Under the pieces are notes generated by a model, which saw only the letters and a list, made by a program, of their open reading frames with translations, did no database searches and was not told the origin of the DNA. Made by a program: the position numbers and the translations under genes. DNA of 64,000 bases. It comes from Syntrophaceae bacterium. Lineage in GTDB: Bacteria; Desulfobacterota; Syntrophia; Syntrophales; PHBD01. This document shows, piece after piece, positions 1 to 7,829 of the stretch; the stretch's first letter is position 1, and each line of letters opens with the position of its first letter. Where the stretch lies: NCBI GenBank assembly GCA_013177825.1, contig JABLXX010000003.1, forward strand, positions 310,001 through 374,000. The letters run 5' to 3'.

Positions 1-11
1 CGGTGATACGA

Positions 12-917
12 TCAGCCGGCGGTGATCGCCCGGTTTCGTCCTTCGGCTTTTGCCCGGTAAAGGAGTTCATCTACCCGGGTGATGAGGGATTCCGCCGAAT
101 CGTTCCTGCGTGCCATGGAGGCGCCCATGGAGACGGTAACCAACAGGTTGCAATTCCCAACCCGCAGAAAGGAGGTCTCCACGAGAACACGCAGCTTGTT
201 GGCGGTAGGTTCCAATTCCCTTTCATCGAGATGCTGAAGGATCAGCAGGAATTCCTCTCCGCCCCACCGGCCTGTCGTATCGGAGGAGCGGATGTTTTCC
301 TTCAGGGTCCTGGAGACCATTTTGAGCACTTCATCTCCGATCATGTGACCGTGCGTATCGTTGACATTCTTGAAGTGGTCGATGTCCGCGAAGACCAGGG
401 CGAATGGGAAGCCGTGACGATGCAGATCCTCGAAGCAGGAACGGATTTTCATGTCCAGGAACCGCCGGTTGACCAGTCCCGTCAGAGGATCCAGGAGGGC
501 CGCTTTTTTAAGGTCCTCGATGTATTGCATGACGGCCATGTCCGACGTGATCTCCCGGAAGATCTCGACGACCCCGACGGGCCTTCCCGTATGGTCCGGA
601 ATAGGGGAGACATGGACGTTTACAGGAACGCGGTGGCCTTCCCTGTGGTGGAGGAACACATCGGCCTCCCGGCTTTCGGCGTCGGTCAGCGTCTGCAGGA
701 CGGGGCAGCCGCCTTGGCAGAGCGGCGTTCCGTCCCCATCGACGTGCACCAGGATGTTGTCCCGGCAGCCGGATCCCAGAACATCGGAGGCGAGATACCC
801 CGTAATCCGTTCCGCACCCCGGTTCCAGTAAGTGATCGTCCGGTTTGTGTCGAGGAAGTAGATTCCGTCGGACATGTTGTCCAGAATCCGCTCGCAAAAG
901 AAATCGAGGGTCTGCAT
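12..917 (-). CDS. PAS-GGDEF diguanylate cyclase
   Basis: A 301-residue sensor enzyme with an N-terminal PAS domain (about residues 5-125) and a C-terminal GGDEF domain (about 130-298) expected to make cyclic di-GMP from GTP. The active-site motif reads GGEEF, and RSSD lies five residues before it, matching the RxxD product-inhibition site, so it looks like an active, feedback-controlled enzyme. No membrane segment is seen, so it is probably cytoplasmic. The PAS part carries cysteines in the pattern GCRDN and LCQGGCP, which might bind a metal or cofactor; that is a guess. It follows the hemerythrin gene by 21 bases, at the end of a three-gene unit headed by a Crp/Fnr regulator, which suggests a link to oxygen or nitric oxide signalling. 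The ligand is unknown. Confidence 0.9.
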   Translation of the reverse strand: MQTLDFFCERILDNMSDGIYFLDTNRTITYWNRGAERITGYLASDVLGSGCRDNILVHVDGDGTPLCQGGCPVLQTLTDAESREADVFLHHREGHRVPVNVHVSPIPDHTGRPVGVVEIFREITSDMAVMQYIEDLKKAALLDPLTGLVNRRFLDMKIRSCFEDLHRHGFPFALVFADIDHFKNVNDTHGHMIGDEVLKMVSRTLKENIRSSDTTGRWGGEEFLLILQHLDERELEPTANKLRVLVETSFLRVGNCNLLVTVSMGASMARRNDSAESLITRVDELLYRAKAEGRNRAITAG

Positions 918-938
918 GGCCGGTCCTTCCTTCCTGGG

Positions 939-1481
939 TCAGAGCCGTCCGGCTTCGAAAGCATCCACCGCCCGGTTGTACTTTTCGTGGATCATCTTCC
1001 GGTCGAACTCCCAGAATTCCTCCAGCATGGCCTTTTGCTCGTCCTCGCTGAAATAGGAAAGGATCGGATAGAAGAATCCCTTGTCCTCCTTGGCGATGTG
1101 CTTCGGGTAGAACTCCGTCAGCCACCGGAGGCATTCGACCACCGTGGCCACGGCAGAGGTGTCACCCTTCAGGTATTGTTCCTTGGCCGCCACGAGGCGG
1201 GCTACGGTCTTCCGGCCCTGCCGGTGTTCCTCCATCAGTTCGTCCATGATCCGGGCGTGCTCGGGGGTCAGCTTTTTTTTCTTCATTTCCCGGAACAGGA
1301 TGTCTTCTTCCTTGCCGTGGTGGGTCCGGTCGGCGTAGGTCCGGATGAAGTCCACCGCGACGTCCACCGCCACCGGGTTGACCGTGTTCTCGCGGTTGAT
1401 CCGCTCGATCTCGACCTTTACGGCCCGGATCATCCGTTCGATGAGCCGGTGCTCCCACATCAGGGGTCCGATGGGTTTCAT
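939..1481 (-). CDS. Hemerythrin HHE-domain protein
   Basis: A 180-residue helical protein of the hemerythrin/HHE cation-binding family, which binds a di-iron centre and senses, stores or detoxifies oxygen or nitric oxide. Candidate iron ligands are visible: His in EHRL near residue 11, the HHGKEED segment near 53-59, EEHRQG near 84-89, and HIAKED near 130-135. It has no signal peptide and should be cytoplasmic. The start ATG is preceded by a strong GGAAAGGAGGG ribosome-binding site. It sits between the Crp/Fnr gene (28 bases upstream) and the PAS-GGDEF gene (21 bases downstream), so it is probably part of a gas-responsive operon. The exact ligand cannot be told from sequence. Confidence 0.88.
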   Translation of the reverse strand: MKPIGPLMWEHRLIERMIRAVKVEIERINRENTVNPVAVDVAVDFIRTYADRTHHGKEEDILFREMKKKKLTPEHARIMDELMEEHRQGRKTVARLVAAKEQYLKGDTSAVATVVECLRWLTEFYPKHIAKEDKGFFYPILSYFSEDEQKAMLEEFWEFDRKMIHEKYNRAVDAFEAGRL

Positions 1482-1509
1482 GGCATTCCCTCCTTTCCGG
1501 ATGGTTGGT

Positions 1510-2208
1510 TCAGGGAAGTTTTTCTCCCTCCGAGGCGATGGCCTCCAGGCTTTCCCGGTCGAGAATCGCGATCCGGGCGCCCTGGGTGCGGATCAGGCCC
1601 CGGCGGCTCATTCGCGCCAGGATTCGTGAGAGGGTCTCCGGGATCGTCCCCAGGAGCGCCGCCAGTTGGGCCTTGGAAAGATCCAGTTCGACGGTATCCT
1701 TTGTTTCTCCACCGCTCCGATAGAGCAGGTAGGCCGCCAGCCTCCCGGGGACCTCTTTCAGGGACAGGTCCTCCACCATGCGGGTGAAGCGACGGAGCCG
1801 GACGGACAGAACCGCCAGCATCCCCAGAGCCAGGGACGCATCCCCGCGGATCAGCCCCACAAAGTCCTCCCGGGGGAAGAACAGGAAGGAGCAGGCCCTT
1901 TCCGCTGCGGCATGGGCCGGATATCCCTGGCCGGTAAACACGGCCACCTCTCCGAAAATTTCGCCGGAGCCGAACAGGTGCAGGATCTGCTCCTTGCCTT
2001 CCGGCGACAGTTTGAAAATCTTCACGCGGCCGGAAAGGATCGCAAAAAATCCCTTTCCGTCTTCCCCTTCAGAAAAGATACGCCTGCCCGCTGGAACCGT
2101 CCTGGAGACGGCGATTCCCGCCAGCGCCTCCAGGTGGGGCCGGGGCAGGCCCGCAAAGAGGGGGATCAGGGAGAGCCGGCCGGTCCGGTCGATGGCTGGT
2201 TTTTCCAT
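1510..2208 (-). CDS. Crp/Fnr-family transcriptional regulator
   Basis: A 232-residue regulator with a cyclic-nucleotide-binding-type beta-barrel (about residues 15-130), a dimerisation helix and a C-terminal winged helix-turn-helix. The recognition helix contains ETLSR, the ExxSR arrangement of FNR/DNR-type proteins that read TTGAT/TTGAC half-sites. It lacks the N-terminal cysteine cluster of true FNR, so it is unlikely to carry an oxygen-labile 4Fe-4S cluster and is closer in design to DNR-type (haem, nitric oxide) or other Crp/Fnr sensors; this is inference. A perfect TTGAC-N4-GTCAA palindrome lies 24 bases upstream of its start, so autoregulation and control of the divergent ferredoxin gene are likely. 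It heads the unit with the hemerythrin and diguanylate cyclase. Confidence 0.9.
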   Translation of the reverse strand: MEKPAIDRTGRLSLIPLFAGLPRPHLEALAGIAVSRTVPAGRRIFSEGEDGKGFFAILSGRVKIFKLSPEGKEQILHLFGSGEIFGEVAVFTGQGYPAHAAAERACSFLFFPREDFVGLIRGDASLALGMLAVLSVRLRRFTRMVEDLSLKEVPGRLAAYLLYRSGGETKDTVELDLSKAQLAALLGTIPETLSRILARMSRRGLIRTQGARIAILDRESLEAIASEGEKLP

Positions 2209-2231
2209 GGCTGAAAAAATACCATCGCTCC

Positions 2232-2273
2232 TTGACTTAAGTCAAAGACGTTCTGAAAAGCGGTGGTTAAAAT
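2232..2273 (+). promoter_or_regulatory. FNR/DNR-type box with class II promoter for the ferredoxin gene
   Basis: A perfect 14-base palindrome, TTGACTTAAGTCAA, occupies 2232-2245. A -10-like TAAAAT lies at 2268-2273. If transcription starts near 2280, the palindrome is centred at about -41.5, the standard position for a class II Crp/Fnr activator replacing a -35 box. The ferredoxin start codon is at 2298. The same site is close to the start of the divergent Crp/Fnr gene. Binding by that regulator is inferred from its ExxSR recognition helix. Confidence 0.7.
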
Positions 2274-2297
2274 ATATGAAAAAACGGAGGAATCGAC

Positions 2298-3086
2298 ATG
2301 AACACCACCCGGAAGATCATTCGCATCGACGAGGAGAAGTGCGACGGCTGCGGCCTTTGCGTGACCGCCTGCGCCGAAGGGGCGATCCGCATCATCGATG
2401 GAAAGGCCCGGCTGGTCTCGGACCGCTACTGCGACGGCCTGGGTGCCTGCCTGGGCGAATGTCCCCGGGGCGCCCTGGAGATCGCCGAGCGGGAGGCGGA
2501 GGCTTTTGACGAACAGGCCGTCCTGGAGCACCGGAAGCGGGAGCCGGCGGCGGAGGAAGCGCCTCCGGAAACCCTGGCCTGCGGCTGTCCCGGCACCCAT
2601 CTCCAGACCTTTCTCCGGACGATCTCCTGCGAAGAGGCGAATCGACCGGTGACATCGAGCCACGAATCTTCGGCCCTCGGACACTGGCCCGTCCAGATCC
2701 GTCTGGTGCCGCCGACGGCGCCGTTCCTCCGGGGAGCGAGCCTCCTGGTGGCGGCGGACTGTGTACCCGTGGCGTATCCGGCCTTTCACCGGGACTTTCT
2801 GCAGGGCAGGGTGGTCCTCCTCGGCTGCCCCAAGTTCGACGATCCCGGACCTTACATTGAGAAGTTCGCCCGGATCTTTGCCGCCAACGAGATCCGCGAC
2901 ATGACCGTCGCCGTCATGGAGGTTCCCTGCTGTCAGGGGCTGCCCATGATCGTCCGGAAGGGGATGGAAATGGCGGGGAAAGACGTACCGCTGAAGAAAG
3001 TCGTTATCGGGACGGATGGAACCATCCGGGGTGAAGCGTCAAAGCCGGCGCCGCCGCTCCCGATTATCGAGGCGGTGAAGGCCTGA
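2298..3086 (+). CDS. 4Fe-4S ferredoxin-domain protein
   Basis: A 262-residue protein. Residues about 6-65 are a two-cluster ferredoxin domain: CDGCGLCVTAC and then CDGLGACLGECP, giving two CxxCxxC-type cysteine sets for electron transfer. The remaining 190 residues hold further cysteines (ACGCPG near 95, ADCVP, LGCPKFDD, PCCQG), a pattern of the cytoplasmic ferredoxin-like proteins found beside Crp/Fnr regulators or hybrid-cluster protein genes in anaerobes. A role in nitric-oxide or redox stress is therefore likely but not shown. Translation starts at ATG after AAACGGAGG. It is driven by the FNR-type promoter just upstream. Its 3' end overlaps the convergent radical-SAM gene by 48 bases. Confidence 0.85.
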   Translation: MNTTRKIIRIDEEKCDGCGLCVTACAEGAIRIIDGKARLVSDRYCDGLGACLGECPRGALEIAEREAEAFDEQAVLEHRKREPAAEEAPPETLACGCPGTHLQTFLRTISCEEANRPVTSSHESSALGHWPVQIRLVPPTAPFLRGASLLVAADCVPVAYPAFHRDFLQGRVVLLGCPKFDDPGPYIEKFARIFAANEIRDMTVAVMEVPCCQGLPMIVRKGMEMAGKDVPLKKVVIGTDGTIRGEASKPAPPLPIIEAVKA

Positions 3087-3959
3087 GTCCCGGGCGGCCC
3101 GGACGGCGGAGGCGTATTCCTGCGCCGTGATGCGGCGGTTGATGAGGGGATCCGCTGCGCCCCGCCCGCAGGGATGGTACTGGTCCATCACGTTCACATA
3201 GGTGTATGGGGAGAGACCGGCCAGGAAGGCCATGACGTCGGTCGTGCCGGCGGCCCCGCCGGGCATCACCAGGTGGCGCACCAGGAGCCCCCGGACGGCA
3301 ATTCCTTCGCCATCCAGATATAGATCCCCCACCTGGCGGTGCATCTCCCGGATCGCCTCGCAGGCCCGCTCCCGGTAGTCCTTCACGCCGCAGAATCTCT
3401 CGGCCCAAGCATTGTCCCAGAACTTGAAGTCGGGCATGTAGATGTCCACGATACCGTCCAGGAGGCGGAGGGTCTCCACGCTGTCGTAGCCGCCGGTGTT
3501 GTAGACGAGGGGTACGGAGAGTCCGTGCTCGGAGGCAATCATGAGTCCCTCGAGAATCTGGGGAACCACGTGGGAGGGGGTGACGAAATTGATGTTTGGG
3601 CAGCCCCGCTCCTGGAGGCTCAGCATCATCGCCGCCAGGTGGATCGGCTCCAGGTCGTCTCCCGCCCGGCTGTGGCTGATGTCGTCGTTCTGGCAGAAGG
3701 TGCACAGAAGATTGCAGGAGCTGATGAAGATCGTCCCCGATCCGCCGGATCCCACGAGCGGCGCCTCTTCCCCGAAGTGGGCGTGGAAGCCGGCGATACG
3801 GGCCTTCCGGCCTGTGCGGCAATAGCCCGTCTCGCCGGCCAGCCGGTTCCTGCCGCACGATCGCGGACACAGGCGGCACTCCTCGAGCCCCCGGACGGCC
3901 GCCTCGGTGCGCCGTTCCAGTTCGCCCCGCCGGTAAAGCTCCCGGTAAGACGGTTCCAT
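3039..3959 (-). CDS. Radical SAM protein, PflA-like (COG1313 type)
   Basis: A 306-residue radical S-adenosylmethionine protein. The cluster motif CNLLCTFCQN near residue 85 supplies the CxxxCxxC cysteines that bind the 4Fe-4S cluster. An N-terminal cysteine motif, CRLCPRSCGRN near 31-41, and the nearby GYCRTG resemble the extra region of pyruvate-formate-lyase-activating-enzyme-like proteins of unknown substrate. It is expected to be a cytoplasmic activase or modifying enzyme, but no partner glycyl-radical enzyme is in the window. Its 3' end overlaps the end of the convergent ferredoxin gene by 48 bases; the ferredoxin might serve as electron donor, which is inference. Confidence 0.87.
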   Translation of the reverse strand: MEPSYRELYRRGELERRTEAAVRGLEECRLCPRSCGRNRLAGETGYCRTGRKARIAGFHAHFGEEAPLVGSGGSGTIFISSCNLLCTFCQNDDISHSRAGDDLEPIHLAAMMLSLQERGCPNINFVTPSHVVPQILEGLMIASEHGLSVPLVYNTGGYDSVETLRLLDGIVDIYMPDFKFWDNAWAERFCGVKDYRERACEAIREMHRQVGDLYLDGEGIAVRGLLVRHLVMPGGAAGTTDVMAFLAGLSPYTYVNVMDQYHPCGRGAADPLINRRITAQEYASAVRAARDSGLHRLDNRERRRRL

Positions 3960-3985
3960 GTTCCCCTCATGATGCGGGTTCTATC

Positions 3986-4198
3986 TTACTCAGCCGGCGG
4001 CAGACGCTTCTTCAGCTCCTCGATTTCCTTCCGGAGCGCCCGCAGCTCCTCGCGGATCTGACGCAGGGCCTCGTCGCCGAGGTTGATTGTCGAGGTTCCC
4101 TGGTTGCAGGACCGGGTGATGAAACGACGAAGGATGAAAAACAGGATCCCCAGGAGCAGAATCCAGAAGAGCGGCATGATCCACCAGCCTCCATCCAT
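3986..4198 (-). CDS. Small membrane-anchored coiled-coil protein
   Basis: A 70-residue protein with one hydrophobic segment (about residues 8-25, rich in Leu, Ile and Phe) followed by a short basic stretch and a charged C-terminal helix with heptad-like spacing (LRALRKEIEELKKRL) that could form a coiled coil. It resembles short SHOCT-like or hypothetical membrane proteins found near metal-resistance genes. Function unknown. It lies 26 bases upstream of the radical-SAM start on the same strand, so the two may be cotranscribed. Confidence 0.6.
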   Translation of the reverse strand: MDGGWWIMPLFWILLLGILFFILRRFITRSCNQGTSTINLGDEALRQIREELRALRKEIEELKKRLPPAE

Positions 4199-4324
4199 AC
4201 GTTTTTATCCTCTCCGGCCTTGGCGGCCTCCCTCCATATTTTTTCACGAACTGTAGCACAGCCCGCATCCGGCATGCCATGGGGAAGGTGGAGATCAGGG
4301 AAAACGTGACCGGAAGATTACGGC

Positions 4325-4367
4325 TTGACAGGAAATGGAGGATTCATATATTGCCAATTAGCAATAT
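4325..4367 (+). promoter_or_regulatory. arsR promoter with ArsR-type operator over the -10 box
   Basis: A consensus -35 box TTGACA at 4325-4330 is followed after 16 bases by TATATT at 4347-4352. Overlapping the -10 box and start point is a 20-base near-perfect inverted repeat, ATATTGCCAATTAGCAATAT (4348-4367), the usual position and form of an ArsR-family operator. A repressor bound here would block RNA polymerase until metalloid or metal binding releases it. This layout also shows that translation cannot begin at the further upstream in-frame ATG at 4279. Confidence 0.75.
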
Positions 4368-4380
4368 GGAGGCAGATGTT

Positions 4381-4740
4381 ATGGAAGCGTTCGTCAGTGT
4401 GATGAAGGCCCTTTCCGACCCGAACCGGGTTCGGATCGTCAAGATGCTCCAGCAGCGGATGATGTGCGTCTGCGAGCTGCAGGCAGCCCTCCGGCTGGCC
4501 CAGCCCACGGTCTCCAAGCACCTGAAGATCCTCGAAGAGGCCGGGCTGGTGAGCCGCAAGAAGGACGGGCTCTGGGTCAACTATGCCGTTTCCGACGGCA
4601 GCCGCAGTCCCTATGCGGCGAGCATGCTGGGCAATCTCAGGCACTGGCTCTCCGAAGACCGCGAACTGATGGATCTTCTGAATACGATCGCGGACCTCGA
4701 CCGGAACGTCCTGTGCGCCAGGGAGACGCCGGCCGTCTGA
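4381..4740 (+). CDS. arsR: ArsR-family metalloid-responsive repressor
   Basis: A 119-residue winged helix-turn-helix repressor of the ArsR/SmtB family. The DNA-binding segment reads LAQPTVSKHLKILEEAGL, and the preceding MCVCELQ holds the CxC pair used by ArsR proteins to bind As(III) or related thiophilic ions. The start chosen is ATG 4381, with GGAGG at 4368-4372 eight bases upstream. An in-frame ATG at 4279 lies upstream of the promoter and operator and is rejected. The gene heads an arsenic and redox gene set that runs to about 11.4 kb. It probably represses its own operon through the operator at 4348-4367. Confidence 0.9.
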   Translation: MEAFVSVMKALSDPNRVRIVKMLQQRMMCVCELQAALRLAQPTVSKHLKILEEAGLVSRKKDGLWVNYAVSDGSRSPYAASMLGNLRHWLSEDRELMDLLNTIADLDRNVLCARETPAV

Positions 4741-4819
4741 ATAGCCTTTTAACGATTTACTGAGATTCCCGACCCCGGATCGGGAAATCCATCCGATCAT
4801 ACGGAGGAAATAACCAATC

Positions 4820-5875
4820 ATGCAGTTCCTCATCGACCTGGTCGTTGCGGGGCTCCTGGCCCTGCAGGATTACGTGGCCACCCACGTCCTCACCTGCCTC
4901 ATCCCGGCTTTTCTCCTGGCCGGGGCCATGGTGGCGTTCATCAACCAGCAGGCGATTCTCGAGGTCCTGGGAGAGAAGGCAAACAAGCTGAAATCGTTTT
5001 CCCTGGCCGGCCTGGCCAGCTTTTTCGTGGCCGCCTGCTCCTGCACCGTCATCCCTGTCTCCAGCGGCCTGTACTACAGCGGTGCAGCGGTCGGCGTCGC
5101 CTTCATCATTCTTTGGGTGGCCCCGTCCGCGAACATCCTGTCGCTGATCTACACAGGCAATATCCTGGGTTACGAGATTGTCGTCGCCCGGGTCGTTGCG
5201 TCCCTCCTGATGGCCTTCGTGGTAGGTTACATCATGACGGTATTCTTCGGGAAGGAGAAGCGGGAAACCGTCGCCGCCTTCCGGGCGGAGGACGCAGCTC
5301 AGGCCATTGTGGCCCGGCCCCACCTGATCCTCCTGGTCCTGATCCTGCTGTCGCTCCTGCTGCCGAACTACATCGGACAGACGGGGGCCTATCTGACCAA
5401 GGTCATCATCTGGGGAGTCGCCACCCTCGTCCTGGCAGCCTATGCATGGAAGGCCCTGTCCAGGGAGGAAATCGCCTCCTGGCTCCGGGAGAGCTGGTGG
5501 TTCATCCGGATCATCTTTCCCCTCCTGTTGGGCGGTGTCTTTCTCGTCGGTGTCATCGGGAAACTTCTCCCGGAGGAGTGGATCCGGGCCTGGCTGGGTG
5601 GTAACGGGGTCACGGCCTCTTTCCTGGCCACCATGATCGGCGCCGTCAGCTACTTCGCCACCATGACGGAGGCGCCTTTTGTCGACACGCTCATGAAACT
5701 CGGCATGGGCAAAGGGCCGGCCCTGACGCTGCTCCTGACGGGACCGGGACTGAGCCTGCCCAACTGGATCGCCATCGCCCGGGTCTTCGGCGTGAAGAAG
5801 GCCGTCGTCTATGTGATCACGATCATCATTCTGGGAACCTTCATGGGCTGGTTCTTCGGGAATTTCATTCTTTGA
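4820..5875 (+). CDS. ArsP-like permease (DUF318/PF03773 family)
   Basis: A 351-residue inner-membrane protein with about eight to ten hydrophobic segments. The segment ACSCTVIPVS near residue 75 holds the paired cysteines typical of this permease family, whose characterised ArsP members export trivalent organoarsenicals. Other members have unproven substrates, so substrate assignment here rests on context: it follows arsR and precedes two CxxC proteins and the ACR3 pump. A conserved SYFATMTEAPF segment near residue 277 also fits the family. The ribosome-binding site is ACGGAGG before ATG 4820. It should move a thiol-reactive compound out of the cytoplasm. Confidence 0.85.
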   Translation: MQFLIDLVVAGLLALQDYVATHVLTCLIPAFLLAGAMVAFINQQAILEVLGEKANKLKSFSLAGLASFFVAACSCTVIPVSSGLYYSGAAVGVAFIILWVAPSANILSLIYTGNILGYEIVVARVVASLLMAFVVGYIMTVFFGKEKRETVAAFRAEDAAQAIVARPHLILLVLILLSLLLPNYIGQTGAYLTKVIIWGVATLVLAAYAWKALSREEIASWLRESWWFIRIIFPLLLGGVFLVGVIGKLLPEEWIRAWLGGNGVTASFLATMIGAVSYFATMTEAPFVDTLMKLGMGKGPALTLLLTGPGLSLPNWIAIARVFGVKKAVVYVITIIILGTFMGWFFGNFIL

Positions 5876-5884
5876 GGCGGTATC

Positions 5885-6391
5885 GTGAGCGAACGGGATA
5901 TCGTCCAGGTCCGGATCGACGGTGCCCTTGTCGGGATCGTCGGCCTGAATGCGATCATGGCGGGACTGGCTGCCGACGGCAAGGGCCGGACCGATGAAGA
6001 AATGAAGGAAGAGCTTCTCCGGAGAGTCGGAGAAGGAAATTACATCCCCCGGAAGGCCGGAACGAAATACGGCGATGCGCTTCTCCGGGAATTCCGGAAG
6101 TTCCGGGGGGAGGAAGTAGAGGAAGATGCGCCGCAGGGTGTGCGCGTTCAGATCCTCGGACCCGGCTGCGCCCGATGCTGGCAGCTGGAGAGGGATGTCC
6201 GGGACGTGATGGCGGAACTGGACCTGGCGGGCGAACTGGTCCACGTGGATGACCTCAGGGAAATCGCCCGCTCCGGTGTCCTGGGAGCGCCCGCCCTGAT
6301 CGTAAACGGCCGGGTGCTGGCGGTGGGAACCGTCCCGTCGAAAAGCGATATCCGGAAATGGCTTACTGAGATTCAACAGGAGGTGACGTGA
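5885..6391 (+). CDS. Unknown N-terminal domain fused to a small thioredoxin-like CxxC domain
   Basis: A 168-residue two-domain protein starting at GTG 5885 after a GAGGCGG site. Residues 1-75 form a small alpha/beta domain of unrecognised function, containing IVGLNAIMAGL and a following lysine/glutamate-rich helix. Residues 85-168 are a thioredoxin_3-type domain with the motif GCARCWQLE, a cis-Pro segment GAPALIVNG and a C-terminal IRKWL helix. The C-terminal domain closely resembles the separate 77-residue protein encoded immediately downstream, so one likely arose from the other. It sits ten bases after the permease and overlaps the next start by one base. A role in moving electrons or the metal(loid) to the permease is plausible but unproven. 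Confidence 0.8.
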   Translation: MSERDIVQVRIDGALVGIVGLNAIMAGLAADGKGRTDEEMKEELLRRVGEGNYIPRKAGTKYGDALLREFRKFRGEEVEEDAPQGVRVQILGPGCARCWQLERDVRDVMAELDLAGELVHVDDLREIARSGVLGAPALIVNGRVLAVGTVPSKSDIRKWLTEIQQEVT

Positions 6392-6624
6392 TGGAAATCA
6401 AGGTATTGGGACCCGGCTGCGCCCGGTGTGTACAGGTGGAGAAGCTGGTCCAGGAGGCACTGAAGGAGGCCGGCCTCACCGCCGACGTCTCCAAGGTGAA
6501 GGATATGAAGGAGATCGCCTCCTTCGGGGTCTTCGGCACGCCGGCTGTCGTCGTCGACGGGGAGGTGAAGTCCGTCGGGAAGATCCCGACCAAGGACGAT
6601 ATCAAGAAGTGGCTGAAGAAATAA
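6391..6624 (+). CDS. Small thioredoxin-family (thioredoxin_3) protein
   Basis: A 77-residue redox-active disulfide protein with the motif GCARCVQVEK near residues 9-18 and the cis-proline segment FGTPAVVVDG. These minimal thioredoxin-like proteins are often encoded beside DUF318/ArsP permeases. The ATG at 6391 overlaps the previous stop codon (TGATG) and is served by AGGAGGTGA at 6378-6386; the GTG one codon earlier is a less likely start. Cytoplasmic, no signal peptide. It probably acts with the preceding permease, for example as a thiol carrier, though the substrate is unknown. Confidence 0.85.
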   Translation: MEIKVLGPGCARCVQVEKLVQEALKEAGLTADVSKVKDMKEIASFGVFGTPAVVVDGEVKSVGKIPTKDDIKKWLKK

Positions 6625-6680
6625 GCCCGTCGATTGCTTGATCGACGGATCGGGAAACACGCAAACGACAAGGAAACGTG

Positions 6681-7793
6681 ATGAGAAAATATCTGGAAAA
6701 AGTTCAGGATTTCCGGCTTCTGCCCATCTTTGTCATCGTCAGCATGGCCGTGGGCATCGCCATCGGGAAGGTGTACGGCATTTCGAACTTTGCCCTGACG
6801 CCGCCCATCGATGCCATCAAGGCCATCTTCGCGGGGACCTATTCCTTCACCCTCGCCAACAGCCTTGCCCTGGGCGTGGTTGTCGGCCTGTTCCTGATGA
6901 TGTATCCGGCCATGACCAATGTCAAGGTCGAGGACCTGGGGAAGGCGGCGACCTCTCCGAAGCAACTGCTCCTGGTTTTGTTTTTCAACTACCTGGTCGC
7001 CCCATTCTTCATGCTTTTCCTGGCGAAGGTCTTCCTGTCGGGCTACCCGGATCTCTATGTCGGCCTGGTGCTTTACGGCCTGGCCCCCTGCATCGCCATG
7101 GTCATCGTCTTCACCTTCCTGTCCCTGGGCAACAACGCCCTGGCCATCGTTCTCGTGGCCATCAACTCGATCTGCCAGATGCTCCTGATCCCCGTGTACG
7201 CGAAGCTGCTTTTGGGCGAGGTGTCCTTCGACGTCTTCCTGGTCGGAGAAAGCGTCCTTCTCTATCTGGGCGTTCCTCTGGCGGCTGGATTCCTGACCCG
7301 CCGGATCGCCGTGAAGAGACTGGGCGAGGAGGGTTTCAAGCATTTCAAGACCTACCTGGATTCCCTTTCGATCATCGGCCTTCTCTTCACGCTGATCGTC
7401 ATGTTCGCCCTCAAGGGAGACCTGATCCTGGAGAACCCCATGCTGATCGTCCACATGGCCGTTCCCATGACGCTGTTTTTCTGGATCATGTTTGCCGTCG
7501 TCTACCTGGTGAGCTGGAAGATGGGACTGAACTACGAGGATTCCGTGGCCGTGGCCTTCAATTCGACGGGCCGGGACTTCGAGATCGCCATCGCCATTGC
7601 CATCACGGCCTTCAACCCGGTCGTGGCCCTGGCAACGGTCATCGGCCCCCTCATCGAGGTCCCCGTCATGCTGGTACTGGTCTGGGCGGCCCGCCGGTCG
7701 AAGGCAAGACTGTTTGCCGAAGCACCGGTTGCCGTGGAGGTCGTTCCGGAAAGGGTCCGAAGCTCCAGGGCGAAAAAGAGGAAAAGGAAGTAG
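6681..7793 (+). CDS. ACR3-family arsenite efflux permease
   Basis: A 370-residue membrane protein of the ACR3 branch of the bile/arsenite/riboflavin transporter superfamily, with about ten hydrophobic segments. The characteristic GLAPCIAMV segment near residue 136 contains the conserved cysteine needed for arsenite transport in ACR3 proteins, and MYPAMTNVKVEDL near residue 75 and NSTGRDFEIAIAIA near residue 300 also match the family. It should export As(III) from the cytoplasm using the proton motive force. The C-terminal 25 residues are unusually basic (RAKKRKRK). It lies downstream of arsR and upstream of arsC, as expected for an arsenic operon. Confidence 0.88.
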   Translation: MRKYLEKVQDFRLLPIFVIVSMAVGIAIGKVYGISNFALTPPIDAIKAIFAGTYSFTLANSLALGVVVGLFLMMYPAMTNVKVEDLGKAATSPKQLLLVLFFNYLVAPFFMLFLAKVFLSGYPDLYVGLVLYGLAPCIAMVIVFTFLSLGNNALAIVLVAINSICQMLLIPVYAKLLLGEVSFDVFLVGESVLLYLGVPLAAGFLTRRIAVKRLGEEGFKHFKTYLDSLSIIGLLFTLIVMFALKGDLILENPMLIVHMAVPMTLFFWIMFAVVYLVSWKMGLNYEDSVAVAFNSTGRDFEIAIAIAITAFNPVVALATVIGPLIEVPVMLVLVWAARRSKARLFAEAPVAVEVVPERVRSSRAKKRKRK

Positions 7794-7829
7794 GACGTTT
7801 GCTGCGTTTTTCGAGAGGGGACGCACTGC

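Noticed and set aside
3-1787. A 594-codon open frame on the plus strand opposite the PAS-GGDEF, hemerythrin and Crp/Fnr genes
   Set aside because: It is a mirror frame of three well-recognised minus-strand genes; its product has no family features and spans their intergenic gaps.
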